Made by a program: the position numbers and the translations under genes. The notes beneath the pieces are model-generated. The model had not been told where the DNA came from, made no database searches, and saw only the letters and a list, made by a program, of their open reading frames with translations. Positions 44,981-53,433 of a DNA stretch of 64,000 nt are shown here, in pieces. The stretch's first letter is position 1, and every line of letters starts with the position of its first letter. Origin of the DNA: Granulicella mallensis MP5ACTX8 (lineage in GTDB: Bacteria > Acidobacteriota > Terriglobia > Terriglobales > Acidobacteriaceae); contig NC_016631.1 of assembly GCF_000178955.2 (NCBI RefSeq), positions 3,596,001 through 3,660,000 on the forward strand. The letters are read 5' to 3'.

Positions 44981-45748
44981 GTGTTTGATCTTAAGGGGAA
45001 ACGGGCCGTTGTAACGGGCGCAGCCAGCGGTATAGGCCTGGCGATAGCCGAGCTATTTGCAGCACACCAGGCCGATGTCGTATTGCTCGATCTCGATGCG
45101 CAAAAGACAGCCGGAGCGGCCAAGGCCATTGCAGAGAAGACATCGGCCAGCGCTACAGGCATTGCCTGCGATGTCTCCCGCGCGGACAGCGTCGCGGAGG
45201 CCTTCAGCCAGGCCGGCGGCCAGCTCGACATCCTCGTCAACTGCGCCGGCATCGCGCACGTGGGTAACCTGCTCTCCACCACTCCCGAGGACATGGACCG
45301 GCTCTACTCGGTGAACGTGCGCGGTACGTACCTGTGCATGCAGGCCGCAATCAAGCCCATGCTCGAAGCCAAGCACGGCGTAATCCTCAACTTGGCTTCG
45401 ATCGCCGCAACCGCAGGGCTCACCGACCGGTTCGCCTACTCCATGACGAAGGGCGCGGTGCTGTCGATGACGCTCTCCGCGGCCAAGGACTATATTTCGC
45501 AGGGCATTCGCTGCAACTGCATCTCCCCGGCGCGCGTCCACACACCGTTTGTGGACGGCTTTCTCGCCAAGAACTACCCTGGCCAGGAAGCGGAGAAGAT
45601 GAAGGCCCTAGCCCAGGCCCAGCCGATCGGGCGCATGGGCACTCCTGCAGAGATCGCAGTGCTGGCACTCTATCTCTGCTCGGACGAGGCTTCGTTCCTG
45701 ACCGGTGTCGACTATCCGATCGATGGCGGCTTCTTCAACCTGCGCTAG
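44981..45748 (+). CDS. SDR oxidoreductase, probable 2-keto-3-deoxy-L-fuconate dehydrogenase
   Basis: A 255-residue classical short-chain dehydrogenase. The Rossmann start KRAVVTGAASGIGLAIAE is followed by VNCAGIAHVG, the active-site serine in LNLASIAA, and YSMTKG with the catalytic tyrosine and lysine, and ends VDYPIDGGFFNLR. Asp at the end of the second strand (LLDLDAQ) suggests NAD+. In the non-phosphorylating fucose pathway an SDR oxidises 2-keto-3-deoxy-L-fuconate at C4; its position next to fuconate dehydratase points to that role (inference). The start is GTG with AGGAG seven bases before. The fucose dehydrogenase gene follows 16 bp later. Confidence 0.82.
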   Translation: MFDLKGKRAVVTGAASGIGLAIAELFAAHQADVVLLDLDAQKTAGAAKAIAEKTSASATGIACDVSRADSVAEAFSQAGGQLDILVNCAGIAHVGNLLSTTPEDMDRLYSVNVRGTYLCMQAAIKPMLEAKHGVILNLASIAATAGLTDRFAYSMTKGAVLSMTLSAAKDYISQGIRCNCISPARVHTPFVDGFLAKNYPGQEAEKMKALAQAQPIGRMGTPAEIAVLALYLCSDEASFLTGVDYPIDGGFFNLR

Positions 45749-45764
45749 AACTCAAAGGAACAAT

Positions 45765-46550
45765 ATGGATCTGGGATTGAAAGGTCACGTCATCGTAGTG
45801 ACCGGCGGCGCCTCGGGCATTGGAGAAGCCGTAACCCGCGCCTGCCTGGACGAGGACGCAAAGGTTGTCGTCGTCAGCCGCGTCTCGGAGAACGTCGAAC
45901 ACTTTATCGAAGAGATGCAGCGCGAGGAAAAGCCCTGCGACTTCATCGAATCGCACCTCGAAGACCCCGCGCAATGCCGGCGCGCCGTCGAGTATGTGCA
46001 GCAGAAGTACGGCAGGCTTGACGGATTGGTGAACAACGCCGGAGCCAACGACGGCGTTGGCCTGGCCAGCGGCGATCCGGACCGCTTTCTCGAGAGCCTG
46101 CGGCAGAACCTGGTTCACTACTACGCCATGGCCCACTATGCGCTGCCAATGCTGAAGGAGGCGAAGGGTTCCATCGTCAATATCAGCTCCAAGGTAGCGC
46201 TCACCGGCCAGGGAGGAACCTCGGCCTACGCGGCAGCGAAGGGCGCGCAGCTTGCCCTCACCCGCGAGTGGGCGGCAGAACTGCTTCCCTTCGGCGTTCG
46301 CGTGAACAGCGTGCTGCCTGCAGAGGTTCTGACTCCGCTCTACAAACGCTGGCTCGACACCCGCGACGACCCGGCGGCCGCGCTGAAATCGATCACAAAC
46401 AAGATTCCGTTGGGCCATCGCATGACGGAAGGCTCTGAGATTGCGGCAATGACGGTGTTTTTACTGTCTTCGAAGCAGTCCGGCCACACGACGGCGCAAC
46501 ACCTCATCGTCGATGGCGGCTACACGCATCTGGATCGTGCACTGACCTAG
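45765..46550 (+). CDS. SDR oxidoreductase, probable L-fucose dehydrogenase
   Basis: A 261-residue SDR enzyme. It has VIVVTGGASGIGEAV, VNNAGANDGVGL, NISSKVALTG with the catalytic serine and YAAAKG with tyrosine and lysine. The C-terminal part, VNSVLPAEVLTPLYKRW and the ending VDGGYTHLDRALT, closely follows the L-fucose dehydrogenases of Burkholderia, which oxidise L-fucose to L-fuconolactone. The frame extends upstream to 45705, but the ATG at 45765 with AAAGGA five bases before it is correct and starts after the stop of the previous SDR. It catalyses the first step; the lactonase is not in the window. Confidence 0.87.
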   Translation: MDLGLKGHVIVVTGGASGIGEAVTRACLDEDAKVVVVSRVSENVEHFIEEMQREEKPCDFIESHLEDPAQCRRAVEYVQQKYGRLDGLVNNAGANDGVGLASGDPDRFLESLRQNLVHYYAMAHYALPMLKEAKGSIVNISSKVALTGQGGTSAYAAAKGAQLALTREWAAELLPFGVRVNSVLPAEVLTPLYKRWLDTRDDPAAALKSITNKIPLGHRMTEGSEIAAMTVFLLSSKQSGHTTAQHLIVDGGYTHLDRALT

Positions 46551-46797
46551 CGCGTATCGACACGTGCTCTTTGTTGGGATTGCAATTCTTGTTGCAGCAG
46601 ATACATGGCACCTAGAAGGTACGAGTGAGTGAGAAGCAGTACGACCGCTTACTCGCCGCAGGCGACCGTGCGAATAGTGGCAGACCACCTCAGCAATCCT
46701 CTTACTGGAAACCACCATCATAGTCTGCCTGATATTCAAATGTCTTGCTCGGTGGGTCAGTTATATTATGTGGAAAGTCTCTACAGAGGAGATCTCT
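46551..46797. other. Intergenic region without recognisable feature
   Basis: A 247-bp stretch between fucose dehydrogenase and the glycosyltransferase. No repeat, operator or gene can be supported. The promoter of the glycosyltransferase presumably lies here. Confidence 0.4.
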
Positions 46798-48105
46798 TTG
46801 AGTAACATCCTGATCTGCGCTCTCCCAAATCCTGGCCACGTAACGCCGATGCTATCTGTAGGAGTTCATCTGGCGAGTCTAGGCCATACAGTCATATTTC
46901 ATACTGGAGATATTTTCCGCCGGCAGGTGGAAGAAACTGGTCTTCGATTCGCTCCAATGACCGGAAAAGCCAATATCGATTATAGAAATCCAGGGAATGC
47001 AGCCGAAAGGGAAACACTGACGGGAGTCGCACGGATTCTCAATAACATCAAATACTGGTTCATTGATCCCCTCCCGGATCAACATCGGGGCCTGCTGCAA
47101 GTCTTGAATGAAACGCGGGTTGATTTGATCCTGACGTCTTCCATGTATCTCGGATGCTTTCCGATGTTGTTAGGGCCAAGGGAGAATCGACCACCAGTCA
47201 TAGGCTGTGGAGTGACTCCCTTGATGCTGCGAAGTATCGATTGTGGTCTCGACTCGTATGACGCCACCCCCGAAGGTCGCAAGCGCAATCAGGCAGAGCA
47301 TATTCAAATGGAGAGAGGTTTTCAGCCGGTTGCCGACCTGCTGAATCTGGCACTCTCCGAATGCGGCTCTCCTCCACTTTCTGGCTTTTGGTTCGACGCC
47401 ATCTACACTGTGCCTGATTTATTTCTGCAGTTCACCGGCGACGCATTCGAATATCCACGCAGCGACATGCCATCAAAAGTTCGCTATGTGGGACCAGTAT
47501 TGCCGAATAAAACCTCAAGCTTCAAAGAACCTGCGTGGTGGACTGAATTGGATGGATCAAAACCAGTGGTCCTCGTTACCCAGGGCACATTCGCCAACTT
47601 CGATTTACAGGAATTGCTCCAGCCTACGCTCATGGCTTTGAAAGAAGACAATGCTCTTGTCATCGCAGCTACAGGACGCGCCAATATTGATGACCTTCTT
47701 GCTCCCTCTAATTCGAGGGTCGAGACATTTGTCCCTTTTGTACCGCTGCTGCCAAAAGTCGACGTGCTTGTCACCAACGGTGGATACGGTGCGGTGCAAC
47801 AGTCACTCAGCTTTGGCGTACCGCTGGTAGTTGCCGGTGACACAGAAGAAAAGGCGTTTACCGCGAGCCGCGTGGAGTGGACAGGCACGGGAATCAATCT
47901 GAGGACAGGACGTCCCACCCCTGAGCAGATTCAAACTGCAGTGCGCACCGTCCTGACAGATAAGCGATATCGGGAGCAGGCACAGAGAGTACAGAACAAC
48001 TTCGCCCAATATAACGCGCTAAACGAAATCGCCCGAACCGTTGATGCCGTGCTTGCAGACCCGATGAGAAGCTCGTTAGTAGATGCTCCGCAAGCCGTCG
48101 TCTAA
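46798..48105 (+). CDS. GT1-family glycosyltransferase
   Basis: A 435-residue GT-B glycosyltransferase of family GT1, the UDP-glucosyl/macrolide-type group that sugar-tags small hydrophobic molecules. The acceptor domain begins SNILICALPNPGHVTPMLSVG; the donor domain has VLVTQGTFANFD, the block VDVLVTNGGYGAVQQSLSFGVPLVV (donor-sugar-binding region, with asparagine where many plant UGTs have HCG), and NLRTGRPTPEQI. The start is TTG at 46798 with GAGGAG six bases before it; an upstream ATG at 46768 has no site. It stands alone, so the acceptor is unknown. Related proteins inactivate antibiotics or decorate carotenoids. Confidence 0.88.
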   Translation: MSNILICALPNPGHVTPMLSVGVHLASLGHTVIFHTGDIFRRQVEETGLRFAPMTGKANIDYRNPGNAAERETLTGVARILNNIKYWFIDPLPDQHRGLLQVLNETRVDLILTSSMYLGCFPMLLGPRENRPPVIGCGVTPLMLRSIDCGLDSYDATPEGRKRNQAEHIQMERGFQPVADLLNLALSECGSPPLSGFWFDAIYTVPDLFLQFTGDAFEYPRSDMPSKVRYVGPVLPNKTSSFKEPAWWTELDGSKPVVLVTQGTFANFDLQELLQPTLMALKEDNALVIAATGRANIDDLLAPSNSRVETFVPFVPLLPKVDVLVTNGGYGAVQQSLSFGVPLVVAGDTEEKAFTASRVEWTGTGINLRTGRPTPEQIQTAVRTVLTDKRYREQAQRVQNNFAQYNALNEIARTVDAVLADPMRSSLVDAPQAVV

Positions 48106-48180
48106 AGCGAGTTACCTGATTTGGTGGCGGCGAAGATGTCGTGGAGCTTTCGCCGGGTAGTAGCTTAGAAGTTGGAGCAG

Positions 48181-48256
48181 TGGCGTCCCCGACAGGATTC
48201 GAACCTATGTTTCTGCCTTGAGAAGGCAGCGTCCTGGGCCACTAGACGACGGGGAC
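48181..48256 (-). tRNA. tRNA-Glu (CTC)
   Basis: A full cloverleaf on the minus strand: acceptor arm GTCCCCG with CGGGGAC, D-arm, anticodon stem CTGCC/GGCAG around loop TTCTCAA (anticodon CTC), T-arm with GGTTCGAATCC, and an encoded CCA end. Charging by glutamate follows from the anticodon. Downstream on this strand lies the GT1 gene's end. Confidence 0.95.
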
Positions 48257-48293
48257 TTTTACTCGCACTTCCAGTGTAGATGGCTAACCCTAT

Positions 48294-48941
48294 CTACACT
48301 GCCGCGAACGCATCCTGCAGAAGCCGCCGTCCGAACTCAAGCTCCTCCTGAGACACCGTATGCGGGCGGCCGGGGTAGCGTCGCGCCGTCACCTTCGCGC
48401 CCATATCCGTGAGCACCTCGGCGGACTCCTGTACCCTGCTCCACGGCACATGCGGATCGGGATCGCCGCTGCCAAAGAACACGGGTGTTCCCGCCAGGTC
48501 GCCAACATGCGTGACATCGCTGCCCAGAGGCCCAATAAGGCCTCCGGTCAAAGCAATCAGGCCTGCATAGCGCCCCGGATGCGTGGCAACAAACTCCGTC
48601 GACAGGCAGGCTCCCTGGGAGAACCCGCCCACCACGATGCGCTCCCGGGGAATCCCCGCAGCGATCGCGAGATCAAGGACGGACTCGACCTTACGCAGCG
48701 CAGAGCTGAGCCACGGCTCATTGCTCTCGCGCGGCGCAAGAAATGAGTTTGGATACCACGTGGAACCCGCAGCCTGCGGCGCGAGATAGACCAGACGAGG
48801 GTTGTACATCGCCTCGGCCAGCGACAGGATGTCCTCGGCCGATCCGCCGCGTCCGTGTAGCAGGATGACCGCTCCCGAGGCCTCTTCCAAAGAGGCCCCG
48901 AAGCGATGCACCGTTCCGTCCTTGTGAGGGTCGGCGCTCAT
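48294..48941 (-). CDS. Phospholipase/carboxylesterase family hydrolase (MhqD-like)
   Basis: A 215-residue alpha/beta hydrolase of the carboxylesterase/phospholipase type. VILLHGRGGSAEDIL is the oxyanion region, VVGGFSQGACLSTEF carries the nucleophile serine in GFSQG, the acid lies in FFGSGDPDPHVP, and the histidine in GRPHTVS completes the triad. Bacillus MhqD, which works with ring-cleaving dioxygenases against quinone stress, belongs here. The start ATG at 48941 has GGAG five bases before it and overlaps the stop of the dioxygenase by four bases, so the two are translationally coupled. Confidence 0.88.
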   Translation of the reverse strand: MSADPHKDGTVHRFGASLEEASGAVILLHGRGGSAEDILSLAEAMYNPRLVYLAPQAAGSTWYPNSFLAPRESNEPWLSSALRKVESVLDLAIAAGIPRERIVVGGFSQGACLSTEFVATHPGRYAGLIALTGGLIGPLGSDVTHVGDLAGTPVFFGSGDPDPHVPWSRVQESAEVLTDMGAKVTARRYPGRPHTVSQEELEFGRRLLQDAFAAV

Positions 48942-49894
48942 GCGATCTCCTTCCACTTATGCAACTCGATCTTCGGCAGACGCGGTTCGATCGTTGCGCG
49001 CCTCGGCTCCAACCACGGCGGCAGGCGCAGAGCTTCACCCAGTGCATCCACCGGCTCATCGGTAGCAAAGCCCGGAGGGTCCGTCGCCAGTTCAAACAGC
49101 ACGCCACCTGGCTCACGGAAATAGATCGAGTGGAAGTAGTCGCGGTCGAGCACCGGGGTCACGTCCAGGTGCTTCTCGATCTCCTCCCGCCACTCCTTCT
49201 GTGAAGCCTCATCCGCCGCGCGAAACGCGATGTGATGCACCGAACCAGCTCCAGGACGTCCATGGCTGGCACCAGGATCAACCAACAGATCGATGTGATT
49301 ACCCAGCGCTAAGCCCTCTGCCGCGAAACGCTGCCGCTTGCCCTCTTCGGCAACCTTGCGGAAGCCCATCACGTTCAGAATGGCCGCCGTCTCCTCCGCG
49401 CGCTGCTGCAACAGCGTCACGCCGAAGAAGCCGCGAATTGCATGCTCCGCAGGCACCGTAGCAAAGCGTGGGGCCTTCGCCTCCCCCGCATCGGCGTGGC
49501 CTACAATTTCGATCTTCATGCCATCGGGATCGGCAAAGGTAAGCACCTCTTCCTCGAAGCGTTTGCCGGTGCGCTCCACAAGCACACTCTTTTCAGTCAG
49601 CCGCTTCTCCCAGTACTCCAGAGAGGCCAGCGGCACGCTGAAGGCGGTATGAGTGGTCTCACCGGCGCCAGCAAGGCCCCGCGAGGCGCGAGGCCAGGGG
49701 AAGAAGGTCAGAATTGTGCCCGGCGTTCCGGCATCATCGCCAAAGTAGAAGTGGTAGCTGCCGGGGTCGTCGAAGTTCACCGTTCGCTTGACGAACCGCA
49801 ATCCGAGGACATCGGTATAGAAGTCCAGATTCTGCTGTGGATCCGAGGCAATAGCAGTTACATGGTGAAGCCCAACAATCGGGAGTTGTGGCAT
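48938..49894 (-). CDS. Ring-cleaving dioxygenase, MhqO/LinE-like (VOC)
   Basis: A 318-residue double-module VOC enzyme. Module one begins GLHHVTAIASDPQQNLDFY (His metal ligand), and module two has SVHHIAFRAADEASQ (second His) and FREPGGVLFELATDPPGF with the glutamate ligand; this is the Fe(II) facial triad of hydroquinone-type extradiol dioxygenases. Related genes (mhqA, mhqE, mhqO in Bacillus) protect against quinones and catechols. The ATG at 49894 follows AGGAAG by seven bases. The downstream hydrolase overlaps its stop by four bases, so the pair is a small detoxification operon. Confidence 0.9.
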   Translation of the reverse strand: MPQLPIVGLHHVTAIASDPQQNLDFYTDVLGLRFVKRTVNFDDPGSYHFYFGDDAGTPGTILTFFPWPRASRGLAGAGETTHTAFSVPLASLEYWEKRLTEKSVLVERTGKRFEEEVLTFADPDGMKIEIVGHADAGEAKAPRFATVPAEHAIRGFFGVTLLQQRAEETAAILNVMGFRKVAEEGKRQRFAAEGLALGNHIDLLVDPGASHGRPGAGSVHHIAFRAADEASQKEWREEIEKHLDVTPVLDRDYFHSIYFREPGGVLFELATDPPGFATDEPVDALGEALRLPPWLEPRRATIEPRLPKIELHKWKEIA

Positions 49895-50098
49895 TTGGTC
49901 ACTTCCTTTCATCTCTTACGGCTTCATAAGATTCATCAATAGGAAATTGGATTCATTAGCAAACTATCCGTCTTCCGCTCAAAGCTGTCCACGCGAGGGA
50001 GTCGCCTGACTTTCGACATCATGATCCTCGCACGTATGATGGCTAACAAACGAACTCTTTGCCCATCCTGTCTTAACCCTGTTTACGAGGCCCGACTC

Positions 50099-51907
50099 AT
50101 GCATCTTTCGATCATCGACTGGCTCATCATGCTGGTCTACTTTGTTTTTGTGCTCGGTATCGGCTTTGCACTGAAACGATACATGCGCACAAGCACCGAC
50201 TTCTTCCTCGCCGGGCGTTCGATCCCGGCCTGGGTCTGCGGACTGGCCTTCATCTCCGCAAACCTCGGCGCGCAGGAAGTAATCGGGATGGGGGCCTCGG
50301 GGGCCAAGTACGGCATCATCACCAGCCACTTCTATTGGATCGGCGCCATTCCGGCGATGCTCTTTGTCGGCCTCTTTATGATGCCCTTCTACTATGGCTC
50401 GAAGGCGCGTTCCGTTCCTGAATACCTCCGTCTCCGCTATGACGAGAAGACCCGCGCAGTCAACGCGTTCTCCTTCGCCATCATGACGGTCTTCAGCTCG
50501 GGCATCTCGATGTACGCGATGGCCCTGCTCATCCAGACGCTGGGCCTGCTGCACGGTATCGTACCGGACGCCTGGGTCTTCCACGTGTCGATCCTGCTCT
50601 CCGCGGTCATCGTACTGGGCTATATCTTCCTGGGCGGCCTTACCAGCGCGATCTATAACGAGGTACTGCAGTTCTTCCTGATCGTCGCCGGGTTCCTTCC
50701 CCTGGTCTGGATCGGCCTGCGCAACGTCGGCGGTTGGCATGGCATTCAGCAGAAGCTGCCCACGTCCATGACACACTCCTGGAAGGGCATGACGCATGCC
50801 TCGACCAACTCGCTCGGCGTCGAAGTCGTCGGTCTCGTGATGGGGCTGGGCTTTGTGCTCTCCTTCGGCTACTGGTGCACGGACTTCCTCGTCATCCAGC
50901 GCGCCATGGCGGCCGAGTCACAGGACTCCGCGCGCCGCGTGCCCATCCTGGCCGCCGTACCGAAGATGTTCTTCCCGTTCCTGGTTATCCTGCCCGGTCT
51001 GATCGCGGTCAGCGTCACGTCGCACTCCACCGCCGTGCAGGCTCCCGCGGCCCTCACCCAGCAGGCCACGACTTCGCAGCACGCCGTTCCTTTGGATGAA
51101 GAGCACCCCCACGGCATCATCCCGCTCAAGATCGATCCGATCAGCGGTAAGCCTATCGTCGACGCAAGCGGCAACCCGGTCTACAACTACGATCTCGCCA
51201 TCCCCGTCATGCTGCTGCACTTCTTCCCGACCGGCATTCTCGGTCTTGGCCTCACGGCCCTGCTCGCGAGCTTCATGTCCGGCATGGCCGGCAACGTGAC
51301 CGCGTTCAATACCGTGTGGACCTATGACATCTACCAGTCGTACATCAAGAAGGACGCCAGCGACGAGCATTACCTCTGGATGGGCCGTATCGCGACCATA
51401 GGAGGGATATTGCTCACCATTGCCGCGGCCTATGCGGTGACCAACTTCAACAACATCATGGACGCGCTGCAGTTGATCTTCTCCCTGGTCAACGCCCCGC
51501 TGTTCGCAACCTTCCTGCTGGGCATGTTCTGGAAGCGGACAACCGGGCATGGGGCCTTTACCGGACTGCTCACCGGCACCGCTGCAGCCCTCGTGCATCA
51601 CGGCCTCACCATTCCGGCGGACGCCGTCCCCGGCATTCATGGCGGATGGATCCACACGGTCCACACCTACCCCAGCGATATGGCGCAAAACTTCTGGACG
51701 GCAATCTTTGCCTTCGGGGTAAACCTGCTGGTGACCATCGCGGTCAGTCTGTTTACCAAACCGCGTCCGGAGCCGGAACTCGTCGGACTGGTCTACTCGC
51801 TTACACCGAGAGCCCCGGAGCACCACCTGGCCTGGTACCAGAAGCCCATGACGCTCGCACTTGGGGTGCTGGCGGTGCTGATTGCGTTGAATCTGGTGTT
51901 TGCGTAG
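50099..51907 (+). CDS. Sodium/solute symporter (SSS), sugar-type
   Basis: A 602-residue transporter of the SSS family (SGLT/vSGLT type). LSIIDWLIMLVYFVFVLGIG is the first span, followed by STDFFLAGRSIPAWVCGLAFI, ANLGAQEVIGMGASGAKYGI, the family mark VPEYLRLRYDEKTRAVNA, and GLGLTALLASFMSGMAGNVT, in all about 13-14 spans. It heads the galactose operon and is likely to bring in galactose with sodium (inference from context and from vSGLT). The start at 50099 has GAGG eight bases before it. A GTCGTCATCC hairpin follows the stop at 51921-51953. Confidence 0.88.
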   Translation: MHLSIIDWLIMLVYFVFVLGIGFALKRYMRTSTDFFLAGRSIPAWVCGLAFISANLGAQEVIGMGASGAKYGIITSHFYWIGAIPAMLFVGLFMMPFYYGSKARSVPEYLRLRYDEKTRAVNAFSFAIMTVFSSGISMYAMALLIQTLGLLHGIVPDAWVFHVSILLSAVIVLGYIFLGGLTSAIYNEVLQFFLIVAGFLPLVWIGLRNVGGWHGIQQKLPTSMTHSWKGMTHASTNSLGVEVVGLVMGLGFVLSFGYWCTDFLVIQRAMAAESQDSARRVPILAAVPKMFFPFLVILPGLIAVSVTSHSTAVQAPAALTQQATTSQHAVPLDEEHPHGIIPLKIDPISGKPIVDASGNPVYNYDLAIPVMLLHFFPTGILGLGLTALLASFMSGMAGNVTAFNTVWTYDIYQSYIKKDASDEHYLWMGRIATIGGILLTIAAAYAVTNFNNIMDALQLIFSLVNAPLFATFLLGMFWKRTTGHGAFTGLLTGTAAALVHHGLTIPADAVPGIHGGWIHTVHTYPSDMAQNFWTAIFAFGVNLLVTIAVSLFTKPRPEPELVGLVYSLTPRAPEHHLAWYQKPMTLALGVLAVLIALNLVFA

Positions 51908-51920
51908 GGATATTGCCTGT

Positions 51921-51953
51921 TTTCGTCGTCATCCTAAAAGGATGACGACGAAA
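51921..51953. repeat. Perfect 15-bp hairpin with GTCGTCATCC core
   Basis: TTTCGTCGTCATCCT and its exact inverse with an AAA loop, 13 bases after the symporter stop. It shares the core of the repeats at 438-659 and 55530-55598, and could terminate or protect the transcript within the galactose operon. Confidence 0.7.
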
Positions 51954-52042
51954 GCAAACCACGACAAACAAGCAAACCATCCCGGTTTTGTGGTCGCACC
52001 CCAAAACTGATCTAATCAACAAAGCGAAGGAAAGCACACCTT

Positions 52043-52237
52043 ATGGGACTCGACATACGCCTCCCCCTCGGCCTCATCTTCCTGATCATCGGCGGCATCA
52101 TGGCAGGCTACGGCGTGTTCACACGCGGCAGTGCCATGTACGCCAGCTCTCAGGGGATCAACCTCAATCTGGTCTGGGGTCTAGTCATGCTCGCCTTTGG
52201 CCTTATCATGTTTATCGCAGCCCGTAAAAAAAGCTAA
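52043..52237 (+). CDS. Small two-span membrane protein in the gal operon
   Basis: A 64-residue protein with two hydrophobic spans: LPLGLIFLIIGGIMAGYGVF and LVWGLVMLAFGLIMFIAAR, with a short loop and a basic end (KKS). AAGGA lies about ten bases before the ATG. It sits between the symporter and galK; its function is unknown. Such small proteins may be partners of the symporter or general envelope proteins. The start of galK lies 38 bp downstream. Confidence 0.75.
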   Translation: MGLDIRLPLGLIFLIIGGIMAGYGVFTRGSAMYASSQGINLNLVWGLVMLAFGLIMFIAARKKS

Positions 52238-52275
52238 CAGCCTTCGATTCGCCGACTTGGCCCCAGGAGATCGTT

Positions 52276-53433
52276 CTGCAAAAGAACTCAAATGAACACG
52301 TATACATTGCGCCCGCCCGCGTCAATCTGATCGGCGAGCACACCGACTACACCGGCGGCCTCGTGCTGCCGATGGCGATTCCCTTTTCGACCACAGCCAC
52401 CATCTCACCGAACAGCGACTCGCAGTACCACTTCCATAGCGAGCAGTTCAAAGAGACCCGCGAGATGCCGGTGGACGATCGCTCTGAAGCCGCCGGCAAC
52501 TGGAGCGACTACCCTGTCGGCGTGCTCCGCCAGCTTCAACTGCGTGGCATTACACCGCCGCCCTTCCATCTTGAGATCCACGGCAATGTCCCCTTCGGCG
52601 CAGGCCTCAGCTCGTCGGCCTCAGTAGAAGTCGCCTCCGCGATCGCCATTTTGGCCCACGCCAACGCCACCCTTCCGCTCGAAGAGATCGCGATGCTCTG
52701 CAAGCTCGCGGAGAACGACTACGTCCATTCGCCCTGCGGCATTATGGATCAGTTCGTCATCACCGCCGCCAAAGCTGGCCATGCGCTGCTGCTCGACACG
52801 CGCTCGCTTAGCTACGAGCACATCCCGATGAATCACGACGGCCTCGTGAATATGCGGATCGTCGTCTGCAACTCAATGGTCAAGCACTCCATCGCCGATG
52901 GAGACTACGGTCTTCGCCGTCGCGAGGTCGAAGCCGGACAGGACGTACTGCGCGCAGCTTTCCCGCAGTTGCGTGATCTCGCCGACGCAACCCTTGATCA
53001 GCTCGAGTCCTGCGTCGCGAAGATGACGCCCGAATCTTATCGCCGCTGCCGCCACATCATCACCGAAAATGCCCGAGTTCGCGAAGCAAAAGACGCGATG
53101 ACAGCCGGCGACGCAGCCCACTTGGGCAAGCTGATGATCTCGGCCCACGCCAGCCAGCGCGACGACTTCGAGTGCAGTTGTGAAGAGATCGACTTTCTCG
53201 TAGACCAGGCCGTAGCCCTTGAAGGCTGCCTGGGCGCTCGCATGACCGGCGGCGGTTTTGGCGGCTGCACCGTTAACCTCGTCAGCCAGGACAAGGCAGA
53301 CACTTTTGCGCAGGCCCTGGCGGCCTCCTACCTGAAGCGCTTCAACATCAAGGCCGAGACCTACATCTGCGAGGCCGTCGACGGCGCCTGCTTCGTAACA
53401 GCACCAAAGCAAAGGAATCGCAAGCATGATTGA
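52276..53433 (+). CDS. galK: Galactokinase, apparent CTG start
   Basis: A 385-residue GHMP kinase phosphorylating galactose at C1. Motif 1, APARVNLIGEHTDYTGG (about 15-31), lies before the first ATG/GTG in the frame, so the protein must start upstream. No ATG, GTG or TTG exists between the in-frame stop (52225) and that motif. CTG at 52276 stands six bases after a clear AGGAG, giving 385 residues, the normal length. Motif 2, VPFGAGLSSSASVEVA, and motif 3, GARMTGGGFGGC, are intact. A sequencing error near the start is the main alternative. Its stop overlaps galT by eight bases. Confidence 0.88.
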   Translation: MQKNSNEHVYIAPARVNLIGEHTDYTGGLVLPMAIPFSTTATISPNSDSQYHFHSEQFKETREMPVDDRSEAAGNWSDYPVGVLRQLQLRGITPPPFHLEIHGNVPFGAGLSSSASVEVASAIAILAHANATLPLEEIAMLCKLAENDYVHSPCGIMDQFVITAAKAGHALLLDTRSLSYEHIPMNHDGLVNMRIVVCNSMVKHSIADGDYGLRRREVEAGQDVLRAAFPQLRDLADATLDQLESCVAKMTPESYRRCRHIITENARVREAKDAMTAGDAAHLGKLMISAHASQRDDFECSCEEIDFLVDQAVALEGCLGARMTGGGFGGCTVNLVSQDKADTFAQALAASYLKRFNIKAETYICEAVDGACFVTAPKQRNRKHD

